A DNA stretch of 64,000 nt from Pararhodobacter zhoushanensis (GCF_003990445.1 NZ_REEZ01000002.1:3121-67120); one strand, 5' to 3'; positions 53,726-62,758 are shown, counted from the stretch's first letter. The notes: generated from the sequence alone by a model not told the origin. Program-made: numbers and translations.

Positions 53726-55191
53726 TGCTGTCACCTCTCACCATCTGGGCCGCGATCGCCGCGTTTACCGTCTTTGGCCTTGGCCTTGCGTGGCGCGCCA
53801 CGCGCGAAAACACCGGCACGGCCGAGGATTACTACCTCGGTGGCCGCAGCTTTGGCGGCCTCGTCGCCGGGCTCAGCTATGCGGCCACCACCTATTCCGC
53901 CTTCATGCTGGTCGTGCTCACCGGCCTGACCTATCGCGGCGGCATCGGCGCGCTGGGGTTCGAGCTGATCTATTTCGCCGGTCTCGGCCTTCTGGTCATC
54001 TTCGCCCCGCGTTTCTGGCTGGCCGCCAAGCGCTGGGGCTTCATCTCGCCGGCGGAAATGCTCGGCGCACGCTACGGGTCGGTCTGGGTCGCGCGGGCGG
54101 CGGCGCTGGTCGGGCTGATCTTCCTGATGCCTTATTGCACGACACAGATGGCCGGTATCGGCCTGCTGCTGTCGGGTGTCACCGGCGGTGAGATTTCGCT
54201 CTTTCAGGCCGTCGCCACCGGCGCGCTGCTGGCGGCAATCTGGACGCTGTTCGCCGGTCTACGCTCGGTCGCCTGGACGGATGCGGTGCAGGCGGTGGTG
54301 ATGGTGGTCTCGGCCGCGCTGGCAATCGGCTTCGCCGTGGCGGCCATCGGCGGCTGGGGAGAATTCGCCCGCGTTTCGATGGAAACCCAAAGCGAGCGGC
54401 TCAGCGTCCCCGGTCCGGGCCTGTGGAGCCTCAACACATTCGTTGCCCTGTCGCTGCCGTGGTTCTTCTTCGCCATCTCGAACCCGCAGGTCAGCCAGCG
54501 GTTGTTCATCCTGCGCGATATGGCCTCGATGAAGCGGATGATCTTCTGGGTGCTGGGCTTCGGTCTGATCTTTACCCTGATCGCCGTTGTCTGGGGCTTT
54601 GCCGCGCTGCAACTGGCACCGGGGCTCGAGAACACCGCAACCGCCACGCCCGCGCTGCTGATCTCGGGCGCGATCCCGGCACCGGTTTCGGTGCTGCTGA
54701 TCCTTGGCATTCTGGCTGCCGCGGTGTCTACGCTGGACAGCATCGCGCTGACGCTGGCGGCCATGGTCGCGCGCGATCTGATGACCGACGCCCAGCCCAA
54801 GGCGCAGATCCTGACCGGGCGCATCGTGGTGATCTTCGTCATCCTTTTCGCCAGCCTTTTCGCGCTGCAAAAGGTGCAGATTGTTGACCAGTTGGCCGCT
54901 TTGTCTGCTGCCGGTCTGATGGTCACCGTCCCGGCGATCATCGGTGCCTTCTTCTGGCGCCGGGCAACAGCGGCGGGGGCGCTGGCGTCGATCCTCGGCG
55001 GCGCGGCGTTGGCGGTGTGGATGGCAATGATCCAGGGCGTAAGCGTGTTCAACCCGGTGCTGGCACTCAGTGTCGGCGGCGCTTGCCTTGTGCTGTTCGT
55101 GCTGGTCTCGCTGCTCACCAAACCCAAAGCCAAGGCGCTCGATTTCGCCGCCGAACTGCGCGCCGATCTCGACAAACACGGCGCATGGTAA
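53722..55191 (+). CDS. Sodium:solute symporter (SSS family)
   Basis: A 489-residue, about 13-helix symporter of the SSS family (PanF/PutP-like). Diagnostic: AEDYYLGGRSFGGLVAGLSYAATTYSAFMLVVLTGLTYRGG near the start, GFISPAEMLGARYGS, LFAGLRSVAWTDAVQAVVMVV and ISNPQVSQRLFILRDMASMKRM. Substrate not predictable. It follows the small membrane protein with a stop/start overlap; the doubled ATG at 53,722/53,725 leaves a one-residue uncertainty. Downstream lies repeat copy 2. Confidence 0.9.
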   Translation: MMLSPLTIWAAIAAFTVFGLGLAWRATRENTGTAEDYYLGGRSFGGLVAGLSYAATTYSAFMLVVLTGLTYRGGIGALGFELIYFAGLGLLVIFAPRFWLAAKRWGFISPAEMLGARYGSVWVARAAALVGLIFLMPYCTTQMAGIGLLLSGVTGGEISLFQAVATGALLAAIWTLFAGLRSVAWTDAVQAVVMVVSAALAIGFAVAAIGGWGEFARVSMETQSERLSVPGPGLWSLNTFVALSLPWFFFAISNPQVSQRLFILRDMASMKRMIFWVLGFGLIFTLIAVVWGFAALQLAPGLENTATATPALLISGAIPAPVSVLLILGILAAAVSTLDSIALTLAAMVARDLMTDAQPKAQILTGRIVVIFVILFASLFALQKVQIVDQLAALSAAGLMVTVPAIIGAFFWRRATAAGALASILGGAALAVWMAMIQGVSVFNPVLALSVGGACLVLFVLVSLLTKPKAKALDFAAELRADLDKHGAW

Positions 55192-55200
55192 ACCACGCCC

Positions 55201-55263
55201 CATTTTCTGTCTGAAAATATCCACGGGGGGTGTCCAGAGGGGGGAGCGTGCTCCCCCCTCTGG
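55201..55263 (+). repeat. Interspersed hairpin repeat, copy 2 (variant)
   Basis: The first 31 bases (ATTTTCTGTC and AAATATCC with CGGGGGGTG) match the minus strand of copy 3 with three differences; the hairpin part differs: a perfect 14-bp stem CCAGAGGGGGGAGC / GCTCCCCCCTCTGG with a 2-base loop (55,234-55,263). It lies between the convergent symporter and EamA genes and probably terminates both. Confidence 0.75.
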
Positions 55264-55306
55264 CGCAGGAGCGCGAGGGGCGCGCAGCCCCTCGCATTCC
55301 CCGCTC

Positions 55307-56185
55307 TCAGCCGCGCAACCGCCGCCAGAGACGCCCGTCGATCACTGCCAGACCCAGCGCGATCAACGCCATCCCCGCGACCTGGCGCGCGAGCAACGCC
55401 TCCCCCAGCACCAGCACACCCAAGGCAATGGCGCTGACCGGGATCAGGAACGTCACCAGAAACGCATTCACCGCCCCGGCGCGGGCGATCAGGCCGAAAT
55501 AGAGCTGATAGGCCAAGGCCGTCGACAGCACCGCCAGCCCCACCAGTGCCGCCAGAACCGGCCAGCCCGGCATCGGCAGGCTCCACGGCTGATCCACCAC
55601 CAGCACCACCGGCAGCAACATCAGCGCCGCGCAACTGACCTGCCCGAAAGCCGCGCTCAGTGGTGGCATGCCGCGAAACCGGCGCCCCCAGACCCCGGCC
55701 AGCGCATAGCTCAGCGCCGCGCCCAGACAGGCCGCCTGCGCCAGCACCGTGCCCGAACCCCAGGCCCCGCCCATCATCACCGCGACACCGGCAAACCCCG
55801 CCAGCACGCCCAGCGCCTTGGGCCAGCTCAATCGCTCGTCCCGCGTCGCCAGATGCGCGACGACCACGCCCCAGAGCGGCGTTGTTGCGTTCAGGATCGA
55901 GGCCAGCCCGCTTGAAATCTGCCCCTGCGCCACGACGAACAGGGTGAAGGGCACGACATTGTTGAAAAACCCCATCACCGCCAGTGCGGCCCAGACCCGC
56001 CAGCCTTTGGGCATCGGCACCCGGATCAGCGGCAAGACCACCGCCAGCACCAGCGCTGCCAGCCCGACGCGGGCCAGCACAATGGTCAGCGGCGGCAAGA
56101 CCGGCACGGCGACGCCGACAAAGAAAAACGAGCCGCCCCACAGGACGGACAAGACGATCAGGCGCAGCCAGTCGGACCCGGACAT
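55307..56185 (-). CDS. EamA/DMT-family transporter
   Basis: A 292-residue, ten-helix transporter with two EamA repeats: LIVLSVLWGGSFFFVGVAVPVLPPLTIVLARVGLAALVLAVVLPL in the first and ALSYALAGVWGRRFRGMPPLSAAFGQVSCAALMLLPV plus VTFLIPVSAIALGVLVLGEALLARQVAGMALIALGLAVI in the second. Such proteins export amino acids or other metabolites; substrate unknown. Single gene on the minus strand. Confidence 0.9.
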   Translation of the reverse strand: MSGSDWLRLIVLSVLWGGSFFFVGVAVPVLPPLTIVLARVGLAALVLAVVLPLIRVPMPKGWRVWAALAVMGFFNNVVPFTLFVVAQGQISSGLASILNATTPLWGVVVAHLATRDERLSWPKALGVLAGFAGVAVMMGGAWGSGTVLAQAACLGAALSYALAGVWGRRFRGMPPLSAAFGQVSCAALMLLPVVLVVDQPWSLPMPGWPVLAALVGLAVLSTALAYQLYFGLIARAGAVNAFLVTFLIPVSAIALGVLVLGEALLARQVAGMALIALGLAVIDGRLWRRLRG

Positions 56186-56236
56186 TCTACCCTCAGATGC
56201 GATCAGGGCCTCAGCATGCCCGCGCCTGTTGTGACC

Positions 56237-56265
56237 GTTCCGGGCCGCCTTGCGCGACCCGGAAC
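56237..56265 (-). terminator. Hairpin after the DUF2147 gene
   Basis: GTTCCGGG at 56,237-56,244 pairs with CCCGGAAC at 56,258-56,265 around 13 bases, 12 bases past the stop of the minus-strand DUF2147 gene. No T-tract, so only a moderate candidate. Confidence 0.4.
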
Positions 56266-56276
56266 CTGCGCAAAGC

Positions 56277-56669
56277 TCAGTCGGCGCGCGTCCAGATCTG
56301 GTCGCGGCAGATAAACAGCACGCAGCCCGCGACCGTCAGCTGGCTGCCCGCCAGATCCATCCGGGCGCGGTAGGTCTGGTCGCGGTCGGGCGCATAGATC
56401 TGCCCATCGCGGTATTCGCCATTGCCGCGCGGCTCCATGTCCCAGACGATCTGGCGTCCGGCATTGGCCGAGGCGAAGGTCTCGCCGCTGGCATTGCGCG
56501 ACTCGGTCAGAGTGCCGCACAGCCGGTCGCCGCACATCGACATGGTGATGATGCCGGAATTGCCGTTGTCATCGGGCTGCGTGGCCCAGCGGCCCTCGGC
56601 CGGATCGGCCAGCGCGGCGCTGGCGCAAAAGGTCAGTGCGGCGGCCAAAGTGAGTGTGATGGTTTTCAT
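56277..56669 (-). CDS. DUF2147 domain protein, exported
   Basis: A 130-residue exported protein. Signal peptide MKTITLTLAAALTFCASAALA, then DPAEGRWATQPDDNGNSGIITMSMCGDRLCGTLTES and GQIYAPDRDQTYRARMDLAGSQLTVAGCVLFICRDQIWTR, the DUF2147 pattern (W near the start, D-P-x-x-x-x-Y and G-C at the end). Four cysteines could form two disulfides. Lipocalin-like fold, role unknown. Confidence 0.8.
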   Translation of the reverse strand: MKTITLTLAAALTFCASAALADPAEGRWATQPDDNGNSGIITMSMCGDRLCGTLTESRNASGETFASANAGRQIVWDMEPRGNGEYRDGQIYAPDRDQTYRARMDLAGSQLTVAGCVLFICRDQIWTRAD

Positions 56670-56751
56670 GGTGAACGTCCCTCCCTACTGCGCGAAATCA
56701 TCGGGCCTGACCCTGCATCTGGCAAGAGCCACGATGCCCCCTGCCGCGCCG

Positions 56752-57174
56752 TCAGCTTGAGACCGCGCACATCGCCTCTTCGATCAGGTCCATGTCCGAG
56801 GCCGGGATCTCGAACAGCCCATACCGGAACCGAGCGCCCCAGTTCGGCCCGCCAAAGGACAGATGCGCCAGCAGGGGCCGGATCGGCGCATCGCGGGTCG
56901 CGTGCCAGCGGACGTCGCGGCGGAACGGTTGAAAATCGCCGCTCATCGCACCGACATAGGGCGCGCCCTCGGCCACCACCCCCAGAGCGGTGAAGGCCTG
57001 CACCGGTGCCCCGGCGCGGATCTGCTCGTTCGGGGAGTAATAGACCACGCGGTCGCCCGGGGTCAGGCGGCGCAGGGGCGCCGCCTTTCCGTGGTTGACC
57101 TGCATGAACCCACCCGCGCGCCCGATCCTGACGTGTTCGGCCGAGGCGACGGCGATCCAGCAGCGCGCGCTCAT
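56752..57174 (-). CDS. EVE domain protein
   Basis: A 140-residue single EVE (PUA-like) domain: [45 protein letters not shown], then [66 protein letters not shown] domains bind modified bases in nucleic acids. The start overlaps the stop of the VOC gene as ATGA. Confidence 0.88.
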   Translation of the reverse strand: MSARCWIAVASAEHVRIGRAGGFMQVNHGKAAPLRRLTPGDRVVYYSPNEQIRAGAPVQAFTALGVVAEGAPYVGAMSGDFQPFRRDVRWHATRDAPIRPLLAHLSFGGPNWGARFRYGLFEIPASDMDLIEEAMCAVSS

Positions 57175-57545
57175 CGCGCGCTCGGGACATAGGGGCGCAA
57201 GCGGTGGCCGTCGGGATCGGCGGCGGTGAAATTGAGGCCAAAGTCGAGCTGCGTCACCGGCTGCAGGATGGTGACCCCCTCGGCCTTGAGCCGGTCATGC
57301 AGCGCCTGCAGCGCGTCGGCGTCGGGCAGCGTCACGGAAAGTTCGGACGAGGCCGGGGCGACATCGTCCGCCGCCGGGGTGACTTCAGTGGTACGCCACA
57401 GCCCCAGCTGGACGCCGTTGCCCAGAACCAGCAGGGCGAAATCGGGCGCGTCATGGACAACCGGCGCGCCCAGTGCCCCGGCATAAAAGCGGGCGCTGGC
57501 CGAGGGGTTGCTGACATAAAGGATGAACATCGAGGTGCGTTGCAT
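57171..57545 (-). CDS. VOC-family (glyoxalase-like) protein
   Basis: A 124-residue VOC fold protein: [48 protein letters not shown] and [18 protein letters not shown]. The beta-alpha-beta-beta-beta halves and the D-P-D-G-H motif are clear. It may bind a metal or act as a resistance or isomerase protein; the substrate is unknown. It forms a unit with the WYL regulator upstream and the EVE gene downstream. Confidence 0.85.
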   Translation of the reverse strand: MQRTSMFILYVSNPSASARFYAGALGAPVVHDAPDFALLVLGNGVQLGLWRTTEVTPAADDVAPASSELSVTLPDADALQALHDRLKAEGVTILQPVTQLDFGLNFTAADPDGHRLRPYVPSAR

Positions 57546-57591
57546 GGGCTCTCTCCAAGGTTTCGATGACCCCTTGTCGCGCAGGCCAGTG

Positions 57592-58296
57592 TCAAACCAT
57601 GTCAGCATCCCCAGCCAGCCGCACCTTTTCCGCATCGCGCCAGTCGCGCAGCAATCGCAGGCGGCGCACCGGATAGCGCTGATCGGTGACCGTGCAGGCG
57701 GCGATGCGGTCATTGCGGAAATGGCGCACGGACTGGCGCAGCTCGCACCACGCGACGATGACCTGCGTTGTGTCGAAGAACCCCATGGCAAAGGGCCAGA
57801 TCACGCGCTGGCTTTCGGCATTCGTCTTGTCGCGATAAAGGATCTCGGCCTTGCGCTCGTCGCGGATTGCACCGCGCAGCGCGGGCATGAACGGTGCCGA
57901 TACACTCGGCGCGCGCGGCACCAGCAGGGGCGAGGTGTCGACGAACAGGCGCAGATCCTCGGGCAGCACCGCGCCGATGCGCGCCAGGGCCTCGCCCGCG
58001 GCACCCGCCAGCGCCGGATCGCCGCGCCCGGCGACCAGCCGCGCGCCCAGCACCAGCGCTTCCAGCTCATCGCGCGAAAACATCAACGGCGGCAGCAGGA
58101 AACCGGGGCGCAGGACATAGCCGACCCCGGCCTCGCCCTCGATCACCGCGCCCTGCGCCCGCAGCGCGTCGATGTCGCGGTACACGGTGCGCAACGAGGT
58201 GCCGGTTTCCTCGGCGATCCGCGTTGCCGCCAGCGGGCGGCGATGGCGGCGCAGGATCTGCAGGACGGCAAGGAGGCGTTCGGAGCGGGTGGTCAT
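57592..58296 (-). CDS. WYL-domain transcriptional regulator (YafY type)
   Basis: A 234-residue regulator with an HTH_11 wHTH (RSERLLAVLQILRRHRRPLAATRIAEETGTSLRTVYRDIDALRAQGAVIEGEAGVGYVL) and a WYL domain (LRGAIRDERKAEILYRDKTNAESQRVIWPFAMGFFDTTQVIVAWCELRQSVRHFRNDRI). It probably governs the VOC-EVE genes that follow; a frequent arrangement for such regulators. ATG at 58,296 starts the conserved part. Confidence 0.88.
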   Translation of the reverse strand: MTTRSERLLAVLQILRRHRRPLAATRIAEETGTSLRTVYRDIDALRAQGAVIEGEAGVGYVLRPGFLLPPLMFSRDELEALVLGARLVAGRGDPALAGAAGEALARIGAVLPEDLRLFVDTSPLLVPRAPSVSAPFMPALRGAIRDERKAEILYRDKTNAESQRVIWPFAMGFFDTTQVIVAWCELRQSVRHFRNDRIAACTVTDQRYPVRRLRLLRDWRDAEKVRLAGDADMV

Positions 58297-58351
58297 GCGC
58301 GCAGGATCGCGCAGGCGGGGGGCGATCACAAGCGGCACAGAAGGGGGGTCC

Positions 58352-58407
58352 TCGGACCCCCCTCTTCGCTTGCAGCGAATTCACCCCCCGAGGATATTTG
58401 CGGACAG
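58352..58407 (-). repeat. Interspersed hairpin repeat, copy 3
   Basis: Inverted copy of 52,468-52,523 (54 of 56 identical). Its hairpin AGGGGGGTCC / GGACCCCCCT is perfect around TC (58,342-58,363). Unlike copies 1 and 2 it lies between divergent genes (WYL regulator and gor), so termination alone does not explain it. Confidence 0.8.
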
Positions 58408-58488
58408 AAAATGGCGCGGCGCCCGCGCTTGCCCTTGCGGGATGGGCCGCTTAGGTAAGGGCGGAACCTGATGCGACGGAGACCCAGC

Positions 58489-59844
58489 ATGCCCGATTTC
58501 GACTATGATCTTTTCGTCATCGGCGGTGGCTCGGGCGGGGTGCGGGCGGCGCGGATTGCGTCGAGCGATCACGGCGCCAAGGTGGCGATGGCCGAAGAGT
58601 TCCGCATGGGTGGCACCTGTGTGATCCGGGGCTGTGTGCCCAAGAAGCTGATGGTGTTCGCCGCCGGGCATGGCGCCTCGATCGACGAGGGCGCGGCTTA
58701 CGGTTGGCAGGTTGAAAAGGGCCGGTTTGACTGGACCAGGTTCCGTCACCGGCTGGATGCCGAGCTGAACCGGCTGGAGAGCATCTATACCCGCAACGCC
58801 GAAACTGCGGGCGTGACGATTTACCACCAGCGCGCCACCGTGGCCGATCCGCATACCGTCGTGCTGGCTGATGGCCGCCGCGTTACGACCAAGCATATCC
58901 TGATCGCCACCGGCGGCACGCCGTTCATCCCCGAGCCGTATCGCGGTGTCGGCGCAATGACCTCGAACGAGATTTTCCTGATGGACCGAATGCCCGCCTC
59001 GGTGCTGGTGCTGGGCGGCGGGTTCATTGCGTGTGAGATGGCGGGCATCCTGCAAGGGCTGGGCTCCAGCGTCACGCAGATGTACCGCGGCCAGCAAGTG
59101 CTGCGCGGGTTTGACGCCGATCTGCAGAACCATGTCGCCGCGGCGCTGACCCAGCAGGGCATCGCGCTGGAGGTGAACACCGACCTGACCGCGCTGGAAA
59201 AGCTGAACGATGGCCGGTTCCGCGCCTGCGACACGCAGGGACGCGAGCGGATCTTTGAAGCCGTGCTCTTTGCCACCGGCCGGGTGCCCAACACGCAAGG
59301 GCTGGGACTGGAAGAGGCAGGCGTCGTGCTGGACAAGGGCGCGGTCAAGGTGGACGACTGGTCGCAGACCAACGTGCCGTCGATCTTTGCCGTGGGCGAC
59401 GTGACCAACCGCATCCAGCTGACGCCGGTCGCTATCCGCGAAGGCCATGCCTTTGCCGATACCGTCTTTGGCGGCACCCCCGTCAAGGTGGACCACACCA
59501 ACGTCCCCAGCGCCGTCTTCACCCGGCCCGAGGCGGGCACGGTAGGGATGAGCGAGGAAGAGGCGCGCGCGCAGGGTGAGATCGAGGTGTATCTGGCCAG
59601 CTTCCGGCCCATGCAGACCGCCTTCATCGACGCCGAGACGAAAGCGCTGTTCAAGCTGGTCGTGGACAAAGCCTCGCGCCGGGTTCTGGGTTGTCACATT
59701 GTCGCACCCGGCGCCGGTGAGCTGATCCAGATCGCCGCCGTCGCGGTCAAGATGGGCGCGACAAAAGACGATTTCGACGCCACAATGGCCGTTCATCCGA
59801 CGATGAGCGAAGAGCTGGTGTTGATGCGCAAGCCGACTCGCTGA
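58489..59844 (+). CDS. gor: Glutathione-disulfide reductase
   Basis: A 451-residue class I pyridine nucleotide disulfide reductase. FAD motif DLFVIGGGSGGVRAARIAS (7-25); redox pair Cys44 and Cys49 in GGTCVIRGCVPKKL; NADPH motif VLVLGGGFIACEMAGIL with a following R-G pattern; C-terminal HPTMSEELV with the catalytic His. It keeps glutathione reduced. The ATG at 58,489 has a GGAGA site; an upstream ATG 18 bases away lacks one. Confidence 0.94.
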   Translation: MPDFDYDLFVIGGGSGGVRAARIASSDHGAKVAMAEEFRMGGTCVIRGCVPKKLMVFAAGHGASIDEGAAYGWQVEKGRFDWTRFRHRLDAELNRLESIYTRNAETAGVTIYHQRATVADPHTVVLADGRRVTTKHILIATGGTPFIPEPYRGVGAMTSNEIFLMDRMPASVLVLGGGFIACEMAGILQGLGSSVTQMYRGQQVLRGFDADLQNHVAAALTQQGIALEVNTDLTALEKLNDGRFRACDTQGRERIFEAVLFATGRVPNTQGLGLEEAGVVLDKGAVKVDDWSQTNVPSIFAVGDVTNRIQLTPVAIREGHAFADTVFGGTPVKVDHTNVPSAVFTRPEAGTVGMSEEEARAQGEIEVYLASFRPMQTAFIDAETKALFKLVVDKASRRVLGCHIVAPGAGELIQIAAVAVKMGATKDDFDATMAVHPTMSEELVLMRKPTR

Positions 59845-59849
59845 CTGGT

Positions 59850-59868
59850 CCCGCACCGCTTGTGCGGG
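59850..59868 (+). terminator. Hairpin after gor
   Basis: CCCGCAC and GTGCGGG pair around five bases directly after the gor stop. No long T-tract. Confidence 0.45.
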
Positions 59869-59983
59869 TAAAATGACAGTCAGCCGCAGGGAGCAGGGGG
59901 CGATTGCGCTTGAATCCGCGCCCTTCGTGCCCAATTGAGTCGGTGATACCGAGATGATGACAGACCTGAACCAAGGAGAGGCC

Positions 59984-61153
59984 ATGTCAGGCAACAGTGG
60001 AGGCCCGTGGGGCGGCGGCGGTGGAAACCGTGGCAGCTCGGGCGGGGGGAACCGCCCCAACGGCGGCGGTAATGACCCCCAACGCCCGCAGATCCCCGAA
60101 ATCGAGGATTTGGTGAAAAAGGGCCAGCAACGGCTGAAAGTCCTGATGGGCGGTAACGGCGGTGGCAGCAGCAATGGATCGGGCGGCGGGCGTGGCCCGG
60201 GCGGCCCGGGCCTGTCAGGGCGGGGTATCGCGCTGGGCGCTCTGGCGCTGGCCGGGCTGTGGCTTTACGTCTCGGTCTATTCCGTGCGCCCGGAAGAGCG
60301 CTCGGTCGAGCTTTTGTTCGGGCAGGAATACAGCACCGGCACCTCGGGTCTGAACTTTGCGCCCTGGCCGTTCATTTCGGCCGAGATCGTACAGGTCACG
60401 ACCGAACGCGTCACCGAAGTCGGCACCGGGCGCTCGGCGCTGGATACCGGCCTGATGCTGACGCGCGACGAAGCGGTGGTCGATATCGAATTCCAGGTCG
60501 TCTGGAACGTCCGCGACCCCAGCAACTATCTTTTCAATCTGGCAGATCCTGCCAATACCGTCCGCGCTGTGGCGGAATCGGCGATGCGCGACATTATTGC
60601 GCGCTCGGAACTCTCGCCCATTCTCAACCGCGATCGCGGCACCATTGCCGCTGAATTGCTGCAGGCCGTGCAGGGCGTGCTCGACACCTATCAGTCGGGC
60701 ATCAACGTGATCCGGATCAACTTTGACCGCGCCGATCCGCCGCGTGAGGTCATCGACAGCTTCCGCGAAGTGCAGGCCGCGCGCCAGGAACGTGACCGGC
60801 TTGAGCGTCAGGCCGATGCCTATGCCAACCGTGTCGTCGCCGGTGCCCGCGGTGAAGCCGCGCAGGTGCTGGAAGAGGCCGAGGCCTACCGTGCCGAGGT
60901 GGTCAACAACGCCGAAGGTGAAGCGAGCCGCTTCCTGGCCGTGTGGGAAGAGTACCGTAACGCCCCCGAAGTGACGCGCGAGCGGATGTATCTGGAAACC
61001 ATGGAGCGTGTGCTCGGTGGCATGAACCTGACGATCCTCGACAATGTCGGCGGCTCTGACGGTCAGGGCGTCGTGCCCTATCTGCCGCTCGACATGGTGC
61101 GCAATGCACCCGCTGGCACCTCCAGCCGCACCACGAACCAGGGGAGCAACTGA
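59984..61153 (+). CDS. hflK: HflK, FtsH-modulating membrane protein
   Basis: A 389-residue SPFH/stomatin-family protein. A Gly/Asn-rich N-terminus (about 1-75) precedes one transmembrane helix (ALGALALAGLWLYVSVYSVRP) and the periplasmic SPFH domain with RPEERSVELLFGQ, TLD-type DEAVVDIEFQVVWNVRDP and a long coiled-coil (FREVQAARQERDRLERQADAYANRVVAGARGEAAQVLEEAEAYRAEVVNNAEGEASRF). With HflC it encases FtsH and modulates proteolysis. AAGGAGAG precedes the ATG at 59,984. The stop shares a base with hflC. Confidence 0.93.
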   Translation: MSGNSGGPWGGGGGNRGSSGGGNRPNGGGNDPQRPQIPEIEDLVKKGQQRLKVLMGGNGGGSSNGSGGGRGPGGPGLSGRGIALGALALAGLWLYVSVYSVRPEERSVELLFGQEYSTGTSGLNFAPWPFISAEIVQVTTERVTEVGTGRSALDTGLMLTRDEAVVDIEFQVVWNVRDPSNYLFNLADPANTVRAVAESAMRDIIARSELSPILNRDRGTIAAELLQAVQGVLDTYQSGINVIRINFDRADPPREVIDSFREVQAARQERDRLERQADAYANRVVAGARGEAAQVLEEAEAYRAEVVNNAEGEASRFLAVWEEYRNAPEVTRERMYLETMERVLGGMNLTILDNVGGSDGQGVVPYLPLDMVRNAPAGTSSRTTNQGSN

Positions 61154-62181
61154 TGAAACGTCTCACGCTGTTTATCCCCGTTTTGGTGATTGCCGTCGCG
61201 CTGGCGCTGTCGTCGCTGTTCATCGTCGATGAGCGCGAAAACGTGCTGGTGCTGCAGTTCGGTCAGGTCAAACAGGTCCGCACCGAACCCGGTCTCTATT
61301 TCCGCATCCCGCTGATCCAGGAAGTCGTGCGCTATGACGCGCGTATTCTGGGCCTGCAAACCCAACCGCTGGAAGTGACGCCCGCCGATGACCGCCGTCT
61401 GGTCGTCGACGCCTTCCTGCGCTGGCGCATCGCTGATGTGCAACGGTTCCGCCAAGCTGTCGGCGTGGACGGTGTGCGCGCGGCTCAGGGGCGCATCGAG
61501 CGCATCCTGAACGCAGCGATCCGTGAGGTTCTGGGCTCGGTGCCGTCCAACGCGGTGCTGTCTGAGGATCGTACGGGCCTGATGAACCAGATCCGCGATC
61601 AGGCCCGCCGCGAGGCGCTGGCGCTGGGTGCGGACGTGGTTGACGTGCGTCTGACGCGCACCGATCTGCCCGAGCAGAACCTTGCTGCCACCTACGCCCG
61701 GATGCGGGCCGAACGTGAACGCGAGGCCGCTGACGAGATCGCGCGCGGTAACGAAGCCGCGCAGCGGGTGCGCGCCCTGTCCGACCGTACCGTGGTCGAA
61801 CTGGTGTCGAGCGCCCGTCGTGACAGCGAGATCGTTCGCGGTGAAGCGGACGCGGCGCGGAACCGGATCTATGCCGACGCGTTCGGCCGCGACCCCGAGT
61901 TCTTCGCCTTCTCGCGCTCGCTCACCTCGTATGAGCGCGCCTTGACGGGTACCAATGCTTCGATGGTGCTGAGCCCGGACAGCGACTTCTTCCGCTTCCT
62001 GCGGCAGATCGACCCCACGGGAACCGGTGCGCAGATCACCGCTGACAATGCCGATGATGCGGCAATGGCAGCCGAGGAGGCTCCGGCGGCAGACGCGGCT
62101 CCGGCCACTCCGGCGGAAACCCCCGCTCCGGCCCCGGCTGAAGCGCCCGCCGAAGAACCCGCAGCCGCTCCGGCAAACTGA
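61153..62181 (+). CDS. hflC: HflC, partner of HflK
   Basis: A 342-residue SPFH protein: one N-terminal membrane helix, LFIVDERENVLVLQFGQVKQVRTEPGLYFRIPLIQEVVRYDARILGLQTQ, the coiled-coil ARMRAEREREAADEIARGNEAAQRVRALSDRTVVELV and RIYADAFGRDPEFFAFSRSLTSYERAL. It ends in an unusual Ala/Pro/Glu-rich tail of about 50 residues (from about 293) that E. coli HflC lacks. Translationally coupled to hflK by TGATG. Confidence 0.93.
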   Translation: MKRLTLFIPVLVIAVALALSSLFIVDERENVLVLQFGQVKQVRTEPGLYFRIPLIQEVVRYDARILGLQTQPLEVTPADDRRLVVDAFLRWRIADVQRFRQAVGVDGVRAAQGRIERILNAAIREVLGSVPSNAVLSEDRTGLMNQIRDQARREALALGADVVDVRLTRTDLPEQNLAATYARMRAEREREAADEIARGNEAAQRVRALSDRTVVELVSSARRDSEIVRGEADAARNRIYADAFGRDPEFFAFSRSLTSYERALTGTNASMVLSPDSDFFRFLRQIDPTGTGAQITADNADDAAMAAEEAPAADAAPATPAETPAPAPAEAPAEEPAAAPAN

Positions 62182-62187
62182 CCTTCC

Positions 62188-62210
62188 TGCGCCCCCGCTT
62201 CGGGGGCGCA
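62188..62210 (+). terminator. Hairpin terminator after hflC
   Basis: A perfect 10-bp stem TGCGCCCCCG / CGGGGGCGCA with a CTT loop, seven bases past the hflC stop, followed by GCCTTATT. A short T-rich stretch makes intrinsic termination plausible. Confidence 0.6.
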
Positions 62211-62228
62211 GCCTTATTGGACCCCCGC

Positions 62229-62684
62229 ATGACACCCGCCGACATCGACCACCCGCTGCTGGAGCCGGGCGAGCCCCTGCTCGCCACCTTCGCCCCGGAC
62301 CGCAACCGGTACTGGCGCGATCACGGGATCATGGCGGTCGGGCTGATGGCGCTGGCAGGTGGTGTGCTCTGGCTGATCGGCTCGCCCTACCCCGCCATCG
62401 GCTCGCTGGGCGCTATTCTCGCTGTCGCCGTGCGCGGCCTCTATCTGGCGGGCGAGACCTTCAAGATGCGCTGGCTGCTGACCGACCGGCGGCTCATTCT
62501 GGCCGGTGGCGTCCGCTCGGTGAATTTGCTTGAGATCGACAAGGCGCGGCCCCTGTTGGGCGACGTGCAGCTGATCACCAGATCGGGCGACAAATATCTG
62601 CTTAAATTTCTGGCGGACGAGACCGAGGTGATCACCAAGATCACCAACGCCCGCGATGCCCGCGCCAGAAACCGCCCCGCCTGA
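62229..62684 (+). CDS. Bacterial PH-domain membrane protein
   Basis: A 151-residue protein with two N-terminal membrane helices (IMAVGLMALAGGVLWLIG and AIGSLGAILAVAVRGLYLAG) and a C-terminal bPH-type domain (TFKMRWLLTDRRLILAGGVRSVNLLEIDKAR, then DVQLITRSGDKYLLKFLADETEVITKITNA). The W-x-L-T-D-R-R motif is the usual bPH mark. Function unknown. ATG at 62,229; a TTG 12 bases upstream is possible. Confidence 0.75.
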   Translation: MTPADIDHPLLEPGEPLLATFAPDRNRYWRDHGIMAVGLMALAGGVLWLIGSPYPAIGSLGAILAVAVRGLYLAGETFKMRWLLTDRRLILAGGVRSVNLLEIDKARPLLGDVQLITRSGDKYLLKFLADETEVITKITNARDARARNRPA

Positions 62685-62758
62685 CCCGCGCACGGGCCGT
62701 TTACTGGACAGAAAGGCGAGACGGGCCAGCATAGACCTTGTGAAATTGGGGATATGCC

